Assembly: GCF_010389155.1 (NCBI RefSeq)
Contig: NC_057761.1
Location: forward strand, 20,152,501 to 20,216,500
Source: Erigeron canadensis
Lineage: Eukaryota; Streptophyta; Magnoliopsida; Asterales; Asteraceae
Direction of reading: 5' to 3'
Length of the DNA: 64,000 nt
The notes beneath the pieces were generated by a model that ran no database searches, was not told the origin of the DNA, and saw only the letters and a program-made list of their open reading frames with translations. Made by a program: the position numbers and the translations under genes. Each line of letters begins with the position of its first letter. Within the stretch, counting starts at the first letter, position 1. This document shows, one piece after another, positions 1 to 10,926 of this stretch.

Positions 1-1631
1 GAATCAAAGAGAACAGTAGCATAATGACCATTTAGAAGAAAAGTACCTGCAACCACGTTCGGGTCGTTGCGAGCCTCAGTAACATTCAGAACAAAAGCGC
101 GACCTCTAGCAGCTGGAGCCTGATTGCCTCTATTCTGATTGGGTCCAGTAATCTGTAGTTGGTTAGGATGAACTGCTACTTGAACCTGTTGCCCAACCCA
201 CTCAGGACATGTGTTCCGATAGTGATCAGTGGCCCCACATTCATAACATCCTGCCACGAACTCCGATTGGTCTCCTTTGATTCAAAGGCGCAACATTCAA
301 TGGTGCCACCTGAGTCCTTGGTTCCCAGCAGTAGTTTGCCAAATGCCCAGTCTTATTCCAGTTGTAGCATGTTAAGCAATTCTGATTTGCTGCATGGTGC
401 AGATTGCACTTGGTACACTTAGGATGGGGACCCACATATTCCTTTTTGCCAGCATCAGTCACTGCAAATACCTTGCCTCTGTTTTGTCTCTTCCCATCAG
501 ATCGCCAAACTTTCTTATTATTATTCGTCCCACTGGTTTCCTTCCTTTTTGTCCCAATAGCATTAATAGTTCCACACTGAACCAACTCCTCTGTCATAAC
601 TTCAGACCTCAAAATAGCCTCCTATAGAGTAAGTGGATGAACAGCAGCCATAGTCGATCTAACCTGAGGAATTAACCCACGAAGATACTTCTCTATACCT
701 TTGTTCTCCGGTTCGACCAAGTGTGGAACGAGCCTTGAAAGTTCATTAAAGCGAGTAGTATATCCAGCATGATCCGCACCAACCATCTTATGTTCCAAAA
801 ACTCTCGTTCAAGCTTCACCAGTTCAGTTGCAGTGCAGAACTTTTTCATCATCAACTCTCTGAGGTTATACCAAGACATCGCCTCTGCCGCTAATCTGCC
901 TCTGATTCGGCACTGAGTGTTCCACCAAGACAAAGCATCTTTAGTGAAAGAGTTCGCCAAATACTTGACCCTCTGTTCAGGAGTGCATTCACTAATACCA
1001 ATCACAACTTCCATCTTCTCTAACCATTGAATAAACTTAACTGCTCCACCCCTACCATCATACTCTTGCACACCACAATCCTTAAAGTTTTTGTAAGTAC
1101 AAGTCCTGACACCACTTCTAAGTCCCCTTGGCACATTCCCAAGTCGAATTCCTTGATCAACATCTTCATAATATTCACCATCCTGATCATCCCCTGCGTC
1201 CTCATACTGAGCATCATCATACTGAGCATCTTCATTCTCTGCATTTTGTGCATTTTGAGCATTTTGTACGAGTATATTATTAACCACTTGAGTGATCATG
1301 GCAATCATGGCTGGGTCTGGTTGCATTCCAGCTTGCTCATTAGCAGTTTCATTTTCAGCTTCACCACGACTCCACGACTACTACCTCGGCCGCCACCGCG
1401 GCCTGCACCACGTCCAACTCCACGACCAGTACCTCGCCCTCCAGCTTGTTCATTTCCACGACCTGCACCGCGGCCAACGCCTTGGACTACTTCAGGCCCA
1501 GTGCCACGACCAATACCACGGCCTCGTCCAGTTCCTCGGCCAACGCCACGACCTTGGCCAGAGTCTTCATTTTCTCCACGGCCTCTTCCACGACCGCCGC
1601 TAGTTCCAGCACTAGATCTTGTTCTTGCCAT
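1..1631 (-). pseudogene. Gypsy (Ty3) gag and start of protease, frameshifted, cut by window edge
   Basis: This is the 5' part of a Ty3/Gypsy polyprotein, whose Gag packages element RNA. Reading leftwards: a start at 1631 (MARTRSS) or at 1652 in frame; an Arg-Gly repeat tail to about 1370; the retrotransposon Gag core (about 700-1090, with [11 protein letters not shown] and a conserved WW); two zinc-knuckle segments (about 340-390 and 200-245); and the start of the retropepsin, which runs into the window edge at about LFDS. At least two frame changes break it, one near 1370 and one near 250-260 between the knuckles, plus a stop near 620. In the first knuckle (CYNWNKTGHLANYC) the second zinc-binding Cys is Trp, while the second knuckle keeps C-x2-C-x4-H-x4-C. 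The layout resembles chromovirus (Tekay-like) elements; that lineage assignment is inferred. It is not expected to work as it stands. Confidence 0.88.
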
Positions 1632-2395
1632 TATCCTATAACCATGTGTCATTAGTCGGGGAGGATACGCTCGACGATGTTAACATCACAAAACAGTCTC
1701 AGTAGTCTTTCTCGTCTTTTGGTCTAAGGAATGCTATCTAGAACCTAAACTATTCATACAATTCACGTCAATGCAATACATATATATATACACTAATAAT
1801 ATATAACCCTAAATCGCAGTTAAAATGTGGTCCGAATCTAACACCTACATCCGTTGCACTAGTGGTGTATGTATACAGGGTGTACCAGCGGCTAACCTTC
1901 CACACCCCTAGTACATCTAATGCCAGGTCGGATCACGATACTGGTATGCTCTCTAGGTATTGGTCGGGTATGTATACAGGGTGTACCAGCGGCTAACCCT
2001 CCACCTAACCAACACCCATTAAGCATCCCAGGGTAGCTACCACACTCTTACCACAAGTGCAATCACTGATGTCAATAACTGTCGCAAGGCATGACGGTAA
2101 TCATAGAATAGTTGATCAAGCTTTTCTATAATTATCGCTATGCAATACTAGTTAGTGCCATCACTTCATCTTGCTCTAATACACATAATTAATCACAATA
2201 ACACCGAAAGCACACAGTCACCAAATAAAGCCATAGTCGAAATAAACACATGGATAATAAGTCTAAACATAATATGAACTCAAAAATATAAGCGACGTTA
2301 GCACGTCTAGAATGCATCTAGATTCCTATCGTAAATGCTATACGGGGTTCTTAGGTTATAGTTTAGGCCTTTCCACCTAATTCTCTACAACCACG
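1632..2395 (-). mobile_element. Gypsy leader (untranslated region between primer site and gag)
   Basis: No coding sequence is seen between the primer-binding site and gag. The leader contains a near-perfect direct repeat with a period of about 101 bp: the block starting GTATGTATACAGGGTGTACC at 1867 recurs at 1968, each copy followed by a shared GCGGCTAACC. The rest is unremarkable AT-rich leader. Confidence 0.7.
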
Positions 2396-2407
2396 GCTCT
2401 GATACCA
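2396..2407 (-). promoter_or_regulatory. Primer-binding site, initiator tRNA-Met type
   Basis: The plus strand reads GCTCTGATACCA, which on the minus strand is TGGTATCAGAGC, the usual plant retrotransposon site complementary to the 3' end of initiator tRNA-Met. It lies 3 bp from the LTR end and fixes both the strand and the LTR boundary. Confidence 0.9.
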
Positions 2408-2410
2408 TTC

Positions 2411-4852
2411 TGTAACACCCCACCCGTTGGCGGAAACATGAGGTGTCATGAAAAGTACAGCACGACATGGAATTACATAGATACTGCTAAATGAAATAGA
2501 ATATAATAAATATATTCTCACAAACATGAGTTCAAAGTCATAACAGTGCTAAATAGCTTATTACAACCATGTCTATAAAGAAAATGATCCAAGGCATGTA
2601 GCCTTAAAGTCTGAAAATAAATAAGGAGCACTAATCTCCAAAGTCCAGCATAGCAGTCCTTATCCCTGATTAGCCTGAGTACTTGAAAAGTATACTAAAA
2701 CATGTCAACACAAAGATTGGTGAGTTCGTAGGTTTTTGTCAAAAGTCAAGTCAAAGAAATAAGCCTTTTGTCGATTATTTTAAGTCTAAACCAGTAATAG
2801 TTCAATATATAACGAGCAGAGTTACGCCATAATAAGTCCAAAAGTCTCAATGTCTCAAAGTCCGGCCTTACGGTACCTGCCTTAGTCCAGAGTCTCAAGT
2901 CTCAACACACACAATAAGTACGTCCAAAGCACAACAAACAACACATAATCACACATATACAACAAGATCAAAGCACGTCAACTGGCACAAGTAACTCTAT
3001 ACGCACAAGCTCAATATTGAACATAAAACAGAAATCGACAAAACTGTTTAAAAATAAGTATACTTTCCACCCCAAAACTTGTAAAAAGAGGGGCTACGAA
3101 ACTCACCTGAAAGCAGCACAAGCACAAAAACCCTAGATGAACGAACAGGAATACGAACAGTCAAGTACACCTGAAATAAGCTCACTATCTGCCCAAAAGT
3201 CCTACATTGTCCAGAAGTCACCCAGTAAGTACTTACTTAACTGCACAAGTCCGTGTCCTATACTAGTGTCTTAGAAAATGCCATTGTGTTTGTCAAATGT
3301 CATACTATATATAATAATCCTTTTGTTCTTATAAATTGTCCAATAATAATATCACGTCTTATGTTTATCTCTCGTCAAGTATTCAGTTGGAACGTCACAA
3401 TATAATTTATCAAGTTCGAAAAGTTGTATGGTTTGTATTGTCTTATATAGTCAATGTCCATGTTAAATCAATCCATGTACGTATGTATACAAATGTCCAT
3501 ATCAATTTAATACTTACATATATATATATATATATAACTAATTATTTTAGTCTTTATATATATACATATATATATATATTTCCATATTTATTTCATTATT
3601 ATAAAAATTTGGGATTAAATTTTTAAATATAGATCAATGACTAAAAATACAATTTAACTTTGTTTAAAAACTTTAAATTTTTTACTAAAATACCAATATA
3701 ATACCCAAATCAAAATTTTCTTTAAATCAAAAACATTCCTGGCCGGTTTGACCAAATTTGACCGGCGTTGACCGGCCGGTTTGACCAATTTTGACCGAGC
3801 CGTAAATCAAAATTCCGGGTAGATCTATGAACCATAACCGATTTCAAGACCAAAAATTACTAAAACAACTCGGATCCAAGGTTTTCGAATTCAAAGGTTT
3901 TCGGATTTGATGCTTTTCACATAACCAAAACCGCATATATATATATACATATATACAATCGGGAATATATATATATACACACTTTTCTGTTTTTGAGGGG
4001 AAGAAGAAAAAGAAAAACCGAAATGTAGTTATATATTTTTGTAAAAATCCGGATTTAATCATATATATACATAATATATAAAAAGACATGATTTTTGATG
4101 AAGAATACCGATCTAAAACATGGATTTCTGCAATTCTTACCACAACTCTATGAAAATGAGAAAGAAGAAACGAATTTGTGGTGGTTCGTGGGGTGGTTCG
4201 CGTGGTTCGTGATGTTGGTTCGTGCGCCGTTCTGTGGTGGTGGTTCGTGGCTGATGGTAATTCGTGGTGGTGGTGGGTCTTGGTTCGTGGCCCTTGGCTG
4301 CCAAAAAGAGAGGAAGAAGAGGAAAAAGGGGGACGGCCAAAATAGAGAGAGAGGGAGGAGAAGTGATGGATGGCTAGGAGAGGGAGGGAGAGAAGTAAGG
4401 AGTTAGGGTTAGGATATTAGGGTTTTGTTTTGTTCCTCTTCTAGCTTTGACCAAGATTTGACTAGTTTTGACCTTACTAAAAACTCGTTTAACTCGACCA
4501 TTCAAGAAGACTCATGACCCGCAAAGTTTATTTTGTCGTCATATTTAAACGTAACTTTTTAATAGCTTTCTAACGGATATAAACATGTCTATATTTAGTT
4601 ATTAAATCTTTAATTGATTTAATTTTGAATATTTTACTTAATTTGACATTTCCACAAGACAACTAATATTCTTCCTATTCTCGAGTCCACGTACGATTTT
4701 TCTAAAGTCTAAACGCTCATGAAGCCCAAATATATTAGAAATTCATTTATTCCATGGCAAAGTCTTATTAAACTAATTACGTACCTAAACAATACGTACT
4801 AAAGTGTCCAAAAAGGTAGTTCCGGGAAAACGCTCAGATGACAGTTGTCACA
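2411..4852 (-). mobile_element. 5' LTR of the Gypsy element (about 2.44 kb)
   Basis: The plus strand begins TGTAACACCCC next to the primer site and can be followed to TTGTCACA at 4852, so in the element's sense it starts TGTGACAA and ends GGGGTGTTACA, with the usual TG...CA ends. The outer limit is my best reading and has no second LTR in the window to confirm it. Inside are TA-rich microsatellites (3518-3580, 3935-3980), a cluster of TTGACC motifs (3745-3805) and a G-rich stretch of repeated TGGTTCG (4175-4290). Open frames inside look like chance. Confidence 0.7.
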
Positions 4853-5690
4853 CCGACCAGGAAGAGAACAACAACAACAAAGCGCACTTCACATCAGTTG
4901 CTCAGGTTCGTATGTATATTGATCATAACACGCTTCAGGTTAATAATTCTTGTAAGACCAGGTGGGTTTCTTTGGTCCCTAGCTAAGAAAGTTAATCTGT
5001 TTACTTGGAGATTGCCTCCCTACTTATACTAATTTGTTTGCTAGAGGTATAGATGTGAATACTTTTCGATGTCTCCACTGTGAAAAAGGGGATCGAAACG
5101 AGTCTTCGTGTGTTTAAAAATTGTAGTCTTATGCAAGATGCTAGAAACAAGCTCAAGCAATTAATGGGTTCGTCTTGACATTCCTAACATGTCTCCGTTA
5201 TGGACTGGCCGGGTTGATAATCTACATCTATCCTGCAACATTGAATCTCGATTATTAGCCATCTTGTATGTTTGGTGGTGGTTCATTTGGAAGGCGCGCG
5301 AGAAACCACTTTGTTCATAATAACATTCGGGCTAAATGCGATGACGTTTTTAATGATATTATGTCTACCTCAGCTCCTTTTTGTGGGTAACGAACAGAAG
5401 CAGTAAGCATAGACTTTCTTGGTTGGATTGGATAGAGAACCCTTTAAATCATGAGTGATGACATGAGTGCTGCTTTTTGGTTGACTCGTGTTGTGTGGCG
5501 GGTGACAAATGAAGGCTGTGTCGTATTTGCCGTTAAGGTCCTGAGTTCATTCTACTTTTTGTATTAACCTTTCTTTCTGGTTTCGTGGTTGTAATTTTGA
5601 ATATTGGTTGTCACCTCTAGTAACTTGCTAGACGGTCATTTTATTTATTAATATATTTTCTGTCGTTTTAAAAAAAAAAACCAAACTTTT
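4853..5690 (+). pseudogene. LINE (L1-like) 3' remnant with zf-RVT region and poly(A)
   Basis: Fragments in shifting frames match the end of plant non-LTR retrotransposon ORF2: KVNLFTWRLP (about 4985-5022), a C-x2-C type zf-RVT core (FRCLHCEK, about 5070-5090), FKNCSLMQDARNKLKQL (about 5110-5165) and a WKARE block near 5288. A run of A at 5670-5680 fits a LINE poly(A) tail. Many stops and frameshifts show it is old. The Gypsy LTR ends where recognisable LINE sequence starts, so the Gypsy probably inserted into the LINE. Confidence 0.72.
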
Positions 5691-5945
5691 TTCACGAGCC
5701 TCTAAATCGAACTTAGATTTGATCACTTACCGAGCTCGAGTACGATCCAAGATCAAACTTGTTTAGTTTTTTTCAAAAACGAGCAGATCTCGAGTCGAGC
5801 TCAAGCTTTCTTAACAAATCACGAGCCGATCTTGAGTTTAAATACTAAGCTTCGAACAAGCTTGAGCTGCTCGAGATCCTTAAACAATCTCGAGCTCGAG
5901 CACTGTTAAGCTATGGCTGGGCTCGGCTGATTTGCACCCCTAGAG
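5691..5945. repeat. Interspersed repeat rich in CGAGC/GCTCG, ending GCACCCCTA
   Basis: This dense mix of GAGCTCGAG and CGAGC motifs ends in GCTCGGCTGATTTGCACCCC. The reverse complement, AGGGGTGCAAA followed by alternating GAGC motifs, is the familiar end of a common interspersed repeat of plant genomes. I cannot see both termini or a target duplication, so the family is left open (hAT-like is possible). Confidence 0.45.
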
Positions 5946-6228
5946 GTGAGCCATTTGGTTTCGATTGAGTTTTGGCTAAAACAATGAAACACTTCTGTTT
6001 TTGAAAATTAAATCTACTAGGTTTTAGTTTTTCCGTTCGGTCATCACTTGTGCTTTAGACCAACTTGGTAAAGAAAAAATCAAAGGTTATGCTCAATTAT
6101 TACCTATAACAATTTGAGCTCATTATATTAGAAATAAAACATATAATTTTTAAGCAGATAATATCGATCATAATAAAAATTCAAAATATAAAATTGATTT
6201 TACATAACTATCTATATCTTTTATTCAA
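5946..6228. other. Intergenic, nothing recognised
   Basis: AT-rich sequence without a convincing ORF, RNA gene or terminal repeat. Confidence 0.5.
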
Positions 6229-6563
6229 TGGGGTTTTGATCATTTGAAACTAAATTTTTTATGAAAACCGTCAAAACACATTGTGTTCTGAATTTAATAC
6301 AATGTGTTTTTAATATGTTTTTCGAAAACACATTGTGTTAAGTTCATATCACAGTGTGTTTGAACAATTTTCTGATTTACAACGCTACAAAAAACACACT
6401 GTGATTTAAAACTTAACACAACGTATTTTAGATTATACAATAAAAACACATTGTGTTTTATAAAAACACAATTAAAACACATTGTGTTAAATTCATATCA
6501 CAATGTGTTTTGACAATTTTCTAGTTTTCACAAAAAAATTTAGTTTTCATATGAACATTTCAC
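6229..6563 (+). mobile_element. Foldback/MITE-like element, family FB1 copy 1
   Basis: It begins GGGGTTTTGATCATTTGAAA and ends in a near-complementary arm (TTTAGTTTTCATATGAACAT). Between lie about ten variants of ACACATTGTGTT and ACACACTGTGAT in alternating orientation, so most of the unit can fold on itself. The same unit occurs at 15651-15963 (inverted) and 24450-24788 (same orientation). It has no coding capacity. Confidence 0.72.
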
Positions 6564-7082
6564 TTATTCATTGATTCAATATGCAATTTATTAAAGTATA
6601 TCAATTTATATTTTTATGTACCTAAATTTATTCTGCCTGATACACTAAAAAAAGTATGTTTATATAAAAGGGTTTTGCCTGATTTTGCTTAGGTTCGGTT
6701 TTTTTTAATCGAGTTTGCAAATACCAAATCGAAACCTAACCAAAAATTTTGGTTCTCAAAAAATGAAAACCAAAGTAGTAGCTTTGTTTTTTTCGGCTCG
6801 GTTTTTCTCACTATAATAACACTTCGACGACATTTTGTTTCTTTTTTTTTTTTCTTTTAATAAAAAAAAAATATTTTTTGACACTTTAACGGATGATTCC
6901 CATGGTTTGTAGCACAACACGGTTTTCGTCCTTAAACTTATTTTTTTAGAAAAAAGATGAGAGGATGGCTGATAGTATTGTTTCAAAACGAGTGATCCAC
7001 CTTTTGCCTTTTGGAATGCAAAACAATACAGGCCCAAAAAAAACCCACCAAAAATATCATCATCATCACACTCATTCTTGCT
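6564..7082. other. Upstream region of the plastid-protein gene
   Basis: This 520-bp stretch separates the foldback element from the next gene. It is AT-rich with homopolymer T and A runs (about 6838-6875). The last 80 bp are probably 5' UTR. I see no unambiguous TATA box. Confidence 0.4.
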
Positions 7083-9644
7083 ATGTTTTCTTCTGTGGGT
7101 AACCAATGTGTGGTGATTCCAACCTCACCCCACATTTTTCACACAACTCTCATTTCAAGTCACTCTCTCCTTCTAAAACCAACCACCCAGTTTTCCTATT
7201 TCAGATCATCATCATCATCAAAGATCAAAAGTAGCATTGATGAAAGTGGGACCAACTCCCCTTCTCCTGTGGCTGTCCTTCAAGAACAAGAACAAGATTA
7301 TAATGATGATGATAATCAGCAATTATTACCCACTAAGGTATTTTAACTTACTAATTAAATTTCTTTTCTCAAAATTGTTAGGAGAGAGCGGTGTTTGGCT
7401 TATCTTATCTAGGTTCTGCTTAACCCAAATATAGCCATTCAAAATAAGCCAATAATCAATGAGAACTTTATGGTTATAGGTGTCAGAAGGTTGTTATTAT
7501 TTTCAAACTGATGAGAATTTTCATCATGTTTATGGAAATATTGGAAACAACCCACACTATCTGGGTTAAATGCTATCAAGTTATATGCTTCATTTTTTTT
7601 TTCTGTCCACTTTCCAAAATTTCTTTGAATATAAACAGAGTGAAAGAGGGTTTTTTTTTGTTATGTTCTTTGGTGTGTTGCATTCCTTGTCCCACAATAA
7701 CCACTTATAGAAGAGATACTGGGTATTTAAGTGGAAACCTTCCTTAAACTAATGGAGGCGTACTAGGCGGGTCTGGTTCAAGAATATATGTCTGAGGTGT
7801 GTGGGAACCAAATCTGACAATATCCTTTAGAGGGGTTGGTTTTTATCAGGATGGCTAGGGAAGAGTCCGGAAACAGCCATGGTAATTCCATTTAGGCCAT
7901 GCCCTGAGACAAATGAATAGGGATCCATTTCCTTTAATTACCGTCTTTTTATACCTGTTTAGACCACACATTTTAGTCAAACCTTTGATTTTGAGAAACT
8001 AGCATAATCCCTGCTCAATTCAACGGATAGTTTCTGGCTTTTTTCAATTTTTCTTTGACAGACAGAATTAAAACTCTAATAAGTTTTCCTCCCAAATCCT
8101 GGGATTTTCTATTGTTCAGTAGTGTAATTGTCGATTATGAAAGAAATGTTAAGGATTTAGTAAAGATTAGTGTTGTTTATGGAATTATGTTGGGTGTTTT
8201 AAATAACTTGTAATGCTAATGTGTGTTTAGGAAGTCGAAGAGAGTGTAAAACTACTCAAGAAAGCTGCAAAGACTAGAAAGGTTGATGCTTTCGAGATTC
8301 TGTCAGCCTTCAAATTGATCGAGAAGGCTAAACTTGACCCTTCAAAATTTTGTGAGACTCTTGGTGGATCAGAATCCCCTGGAAAAACTTGGATGCTTGT
8401 ATTTACCGCTGAGGTAACTTTGCACCTCATAATTCATATATGTTGCAAATTTTTCTGTTCCATATCCTTTTGCGTTACTTGTATAATATTATGGATTACT
8501 ATTCTACAGAAGCAACTAAAAAGCGGCAAATACTTTCCTATCACAGCAATTCAGAGATTTGATGCAGCTGTAAGTTATCTCAACTTACTTACCCCTTGTT
8601 GAATAATTAGCATGACAAAATGAAACCTCATTAAGCACCACCACGGTCAGATGTGATGTCATCATGTCCTCACCGTGGTAATCATCTTGGGGGTGGCCCT
8701 AACAAAGTTTTGGAAATGGTCTCTAAGATGTTAAGCGGTGTACATTTGAGTCAAAGACTCATCCACCTTGGGCACCTTGGTAAACCGGAACAGGGAAAAC
8801 CTCATTTGTATACCCATTTTAGAAAATGAGATTTTGTCAGAAAATTGAACATAAAAAGAATATACTTTAGCCAAATCATATCATGAGGAACTTGCTGTTA
8901 GAATCAACAGTGAATGCTATGTTATAAGTTTATAATCAGATAAAGAACATGCCCCAGGTGGCTATAAGTTTATAATCGGATAAAGAACATGTCCTGGGTG
9001 ACCACTGATCAGTCAGAAGTGGAAGTTGGCTATGTAATGTTAGTCCATAATCAAATAAAGCACCTAGACCCCTTATACTATTATGATATAGGTCTTCAGA
9101 ACATTTCCAAAGTGGCCTAGTGGCAAGGTGGTCTCAAAAAAGACCTGGGTTCAAACGAACCTCCCTGGATAAATATGTTGGGATGGTTTGCGAACCACGG
9201 AAAATACCAGTTAAAAACATATCCAAACAATTTTTATTATAGACTTTTACTATGAAAAAAATGTGATAATTTAGTTTCATACAATCATAATCACTTCCAA
9301 ATACATTTCCAAACACCGCCATAGATAAAACTAAGGAACTGCTTAATTTTCAGGCAAAGAGGATTGAGAACGGTGTCTACCTTGGACCTCTTGGCTGTCT
9401 AACATTTGAAGGCAGATTTTCATGGAAAAAGAGAATACTTGCTTTTGTATTCGAGCTACTAAAAATAAAAATTGGACCATTCAATCCATTAGAGATAAAC
9501 ATAAAAGGAAAAGATGAAAGTGAGCCAACCACCAAGAATCCCTTCTTTATATGGTTTTATGTGGATGAAGAAATAGCTGTAGCTCGTGGTAGAAGTGGTG
9601 GCACGGCTTTCTGGTGTCGTTGCCAGCGCGTCAACAGTTTTTAG
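7083..9644 (+). CDS. Plastid-type protein with fibrillin/PAP-like C-terminus, four exons
   Basis: Exons 7083-7337, 8231-8413, 8510-8569 and 9354-9644 all end on codon boundaries, are bounded by GT...AG, and join to 262 residues. The ATG at 7083 (MFSSVGNQ) is the first in frame. The first 60-70 residues are rich in Ser, Thr and basic residues with no early acid, as expected of a chloroplast transit peptide, followed by a low-complexity acidic linker (residues 67-85). The conserved part starts KLLKKAAKTRKVDAFEIL and includes PGKTWMLVFTAE, YFPITAIQRFDAA, ENGVYLGPLGCLTFEG, FFIWFYVDEEIAVARG and GGTAFWCR. The W-x-LVFTAE start and the DEEIAVARGRSGG end resemble the plastid lipid-associated protein (fibrillin) fold, suggesting binding of a lipid or other hydrophobic ligand in plastids; that is inference. 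I do not recall a symbol. Intron 3 (8570-9353) carries a SINE and a small tandem duplication. No break is seen. Confidence 0.85.
8923..9002. repeat. 40-bp direct tandem duplication in intron 3
   Basis: Two units starting ATAAGTTTATAATC (8924 and 8964) are followed by GATAAAGAACATG and a CC-AGGTG/CTGGGTG tail, with a few substitutions between them. Confidence 0.75.
9112..9302 (+). mobile_element. tRNA-derived SINE with perfect target duplication
   Basis: An RNA polymerase III A box, TGGCCTAGTGG (9113-9123), and B box, GGTTCAAACG (9148-9157), lie 35 bp apart start to start, as in tRNA-derived SINEs. The unit is bounded by the 11-bp direct repeat ACATTTCCAAA (9101-9111 and 9303-9313), a clear target-site duplication. 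About 190 bp long, it has no clean poly(A) tail. It sits in sense orientation in intron 3 of the plastid-protein gene, 51 bp before the acceptor exon. Confidence 0.85.
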
Positions 9645-9831
9645 CACCTTTCTCTTGTATATATGTATATGTGTGGCTTCCAAATAATTGTGTAGAACTG
9701 CACCGTATCTTATACAATTAGAACCGGCCTGCCTTTTGACCGTAGCTGACGAATAATTATAGGTAATGTTATTAACTACCTTTATATTACTGCACATAAC
9801 TAATTAACAAGTCTATAGTATATTTTCAACA
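9645..9831. other. 3' UTR / Copia LTR fragment
   Basis: This follows the stop codon of the plastid gene. The right end (TATTTTCAACA at 9821-9831) looks like the boundary of a minus-strand Copia 3' LTR, because the purine tract TTAAGGGGAC in minus sense abuts it. Part of it probably also serves as 3' UTR. No second LTR is visible. Confidence 0.45.
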
Positions 9832-10240
9832 GTCCCCTTAAGCTTGGGCCTTAGTAAGGATATCTGCTGAGTTGATCACTATTCACTAGTGCTGCAAATG
9901 TGATTTCATATCCACCACCATTTAATTCGCTTAAGCTTGATGTTTCTATGAAATAAAATGAACATAAGCTTGATATGTATGACAAAGACATAGTACAGAG
10001 TGCTAGTACATTTAGCTTCTGCGATAACCCATATTAAAATTACACGAAAACACTTTGACTAACATCAAAACCTTCCGTTAAAATTGAAACACTCCCTATC
10101 CTGCTTCCAAATGACTTTGGTTCGGAGATTTCATAACTTTACAAAAAGTACTAACCGCGCTTCCAGTTCACTACGACATAATAACATGTAAAATTTTTGT
10201 ATAAACACTGAGTATTAGCAGACACCATTCTCTGATGTTT
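9832..10240 (-). pseudogene. Copia RNase H remnant
   Basis: In minus sense the end reads SADILTKAQA, the terminal motif of Copia RNase H, preceded by a HxxYVHFI-like stretch and then, further right, by increasingly degraded sequence with stops. A purine tract and an LTR-like TGTTGAAAATA follow on its downstream side. It is a short dead 3' fragment; the right limit is approximate. Confidence 0.6.
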
Positions 10241-10584
10241 TTCTATATAAAAGTATTAACAATTAACATGTTAGGTTGCTGGATAAGAAAAAATAATATA
10301 TATATTCTATGAAAAACGTTAAATAACAGATTTATGAGTTTACTATGTAAAGAAGCAATATTTGAACTCTTTTGACAAGCTAAACCATCAACGAGTCACT
10401 GACATATGGCACAAATTTTTCATGAGAGACAAAAAATGTGTCCAAATATCTTCTGGATAACGTACTAATTATATATGGGATGACGATCCCCTTAGATTAG
10501 AGAGGGTGACAGGGGAACGCCTCTAATGCGTATAGGGTTATACGCGACACATAAAGCTTTAAACGCGTTTGACCACAACTAATG

Positions 10585-10640
10585 CTATCTAAACACCGGC
10601 TATATGCAATATACATTGCGTATAGGCGGTATTTAGATAG
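10585..10640. repeat. Imperfect hairpin, 25-bp arms, 6-nt loop
   Basis: Arms 10585-10609 and 10616-10640 are complementary at 22 of 25 positions. The hairpin sits in a wider block (10505-10690) rich in GCGTATAG/ATACGC motifs in both orientations, probably a small TIR element that I cannot delimit. Confidence 0.6.
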
Positions 10641-10703
10641 TTGAAAATGAGGCGTGTCATTCTCCGATAAGTTAGAAAAGTACACGTATTAATACATATT
10701 TTA

Positions 10704-10727
10704 CTAGATTAAACTCGCACGTTGTGC
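10704..10727 (-). mobile_element. Candidate Helitron 3' end
   Basis: In minus sense a short hairpin (GCAC AAC GTGC) is followed nine nucleotides later by CTAG and then T, the normal Helitron 3' signature. The stem is only four base pairs and I could not place a matching 5' end. Confidence 0.35.
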
Positions 10728-10926
10728 AGAACTGACTGAAAAATATAATTACATTATTATTAATTGTTTATGATAATATAAAAAATTGTTAGATTACAAC
10801 TTATATAAATAATAAAATTATAATTTATGAATATATGATATATGTTAAATATGTTACTAATGAAACAAAAATATTTATAAATTATAAAAATCTTTTATAT
10901 GATCTATGCTTATTGAAGATATACTA

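Noticed and set aside
1027..1641. Plus-strand Pro/Arg-rich ORF of 204 codons
   Set aside because: Antisense of the Gag Arg-Gly tail; the repeated RPTPRP pattern follows from the GRG codons on the other strand.
4095..4406. Gly/Trp-rich ORF of 103 codons
   Set aside because: Lies within the Gypsy LTR and is produced by TGGTTCG repeats; no protein family resembles it.
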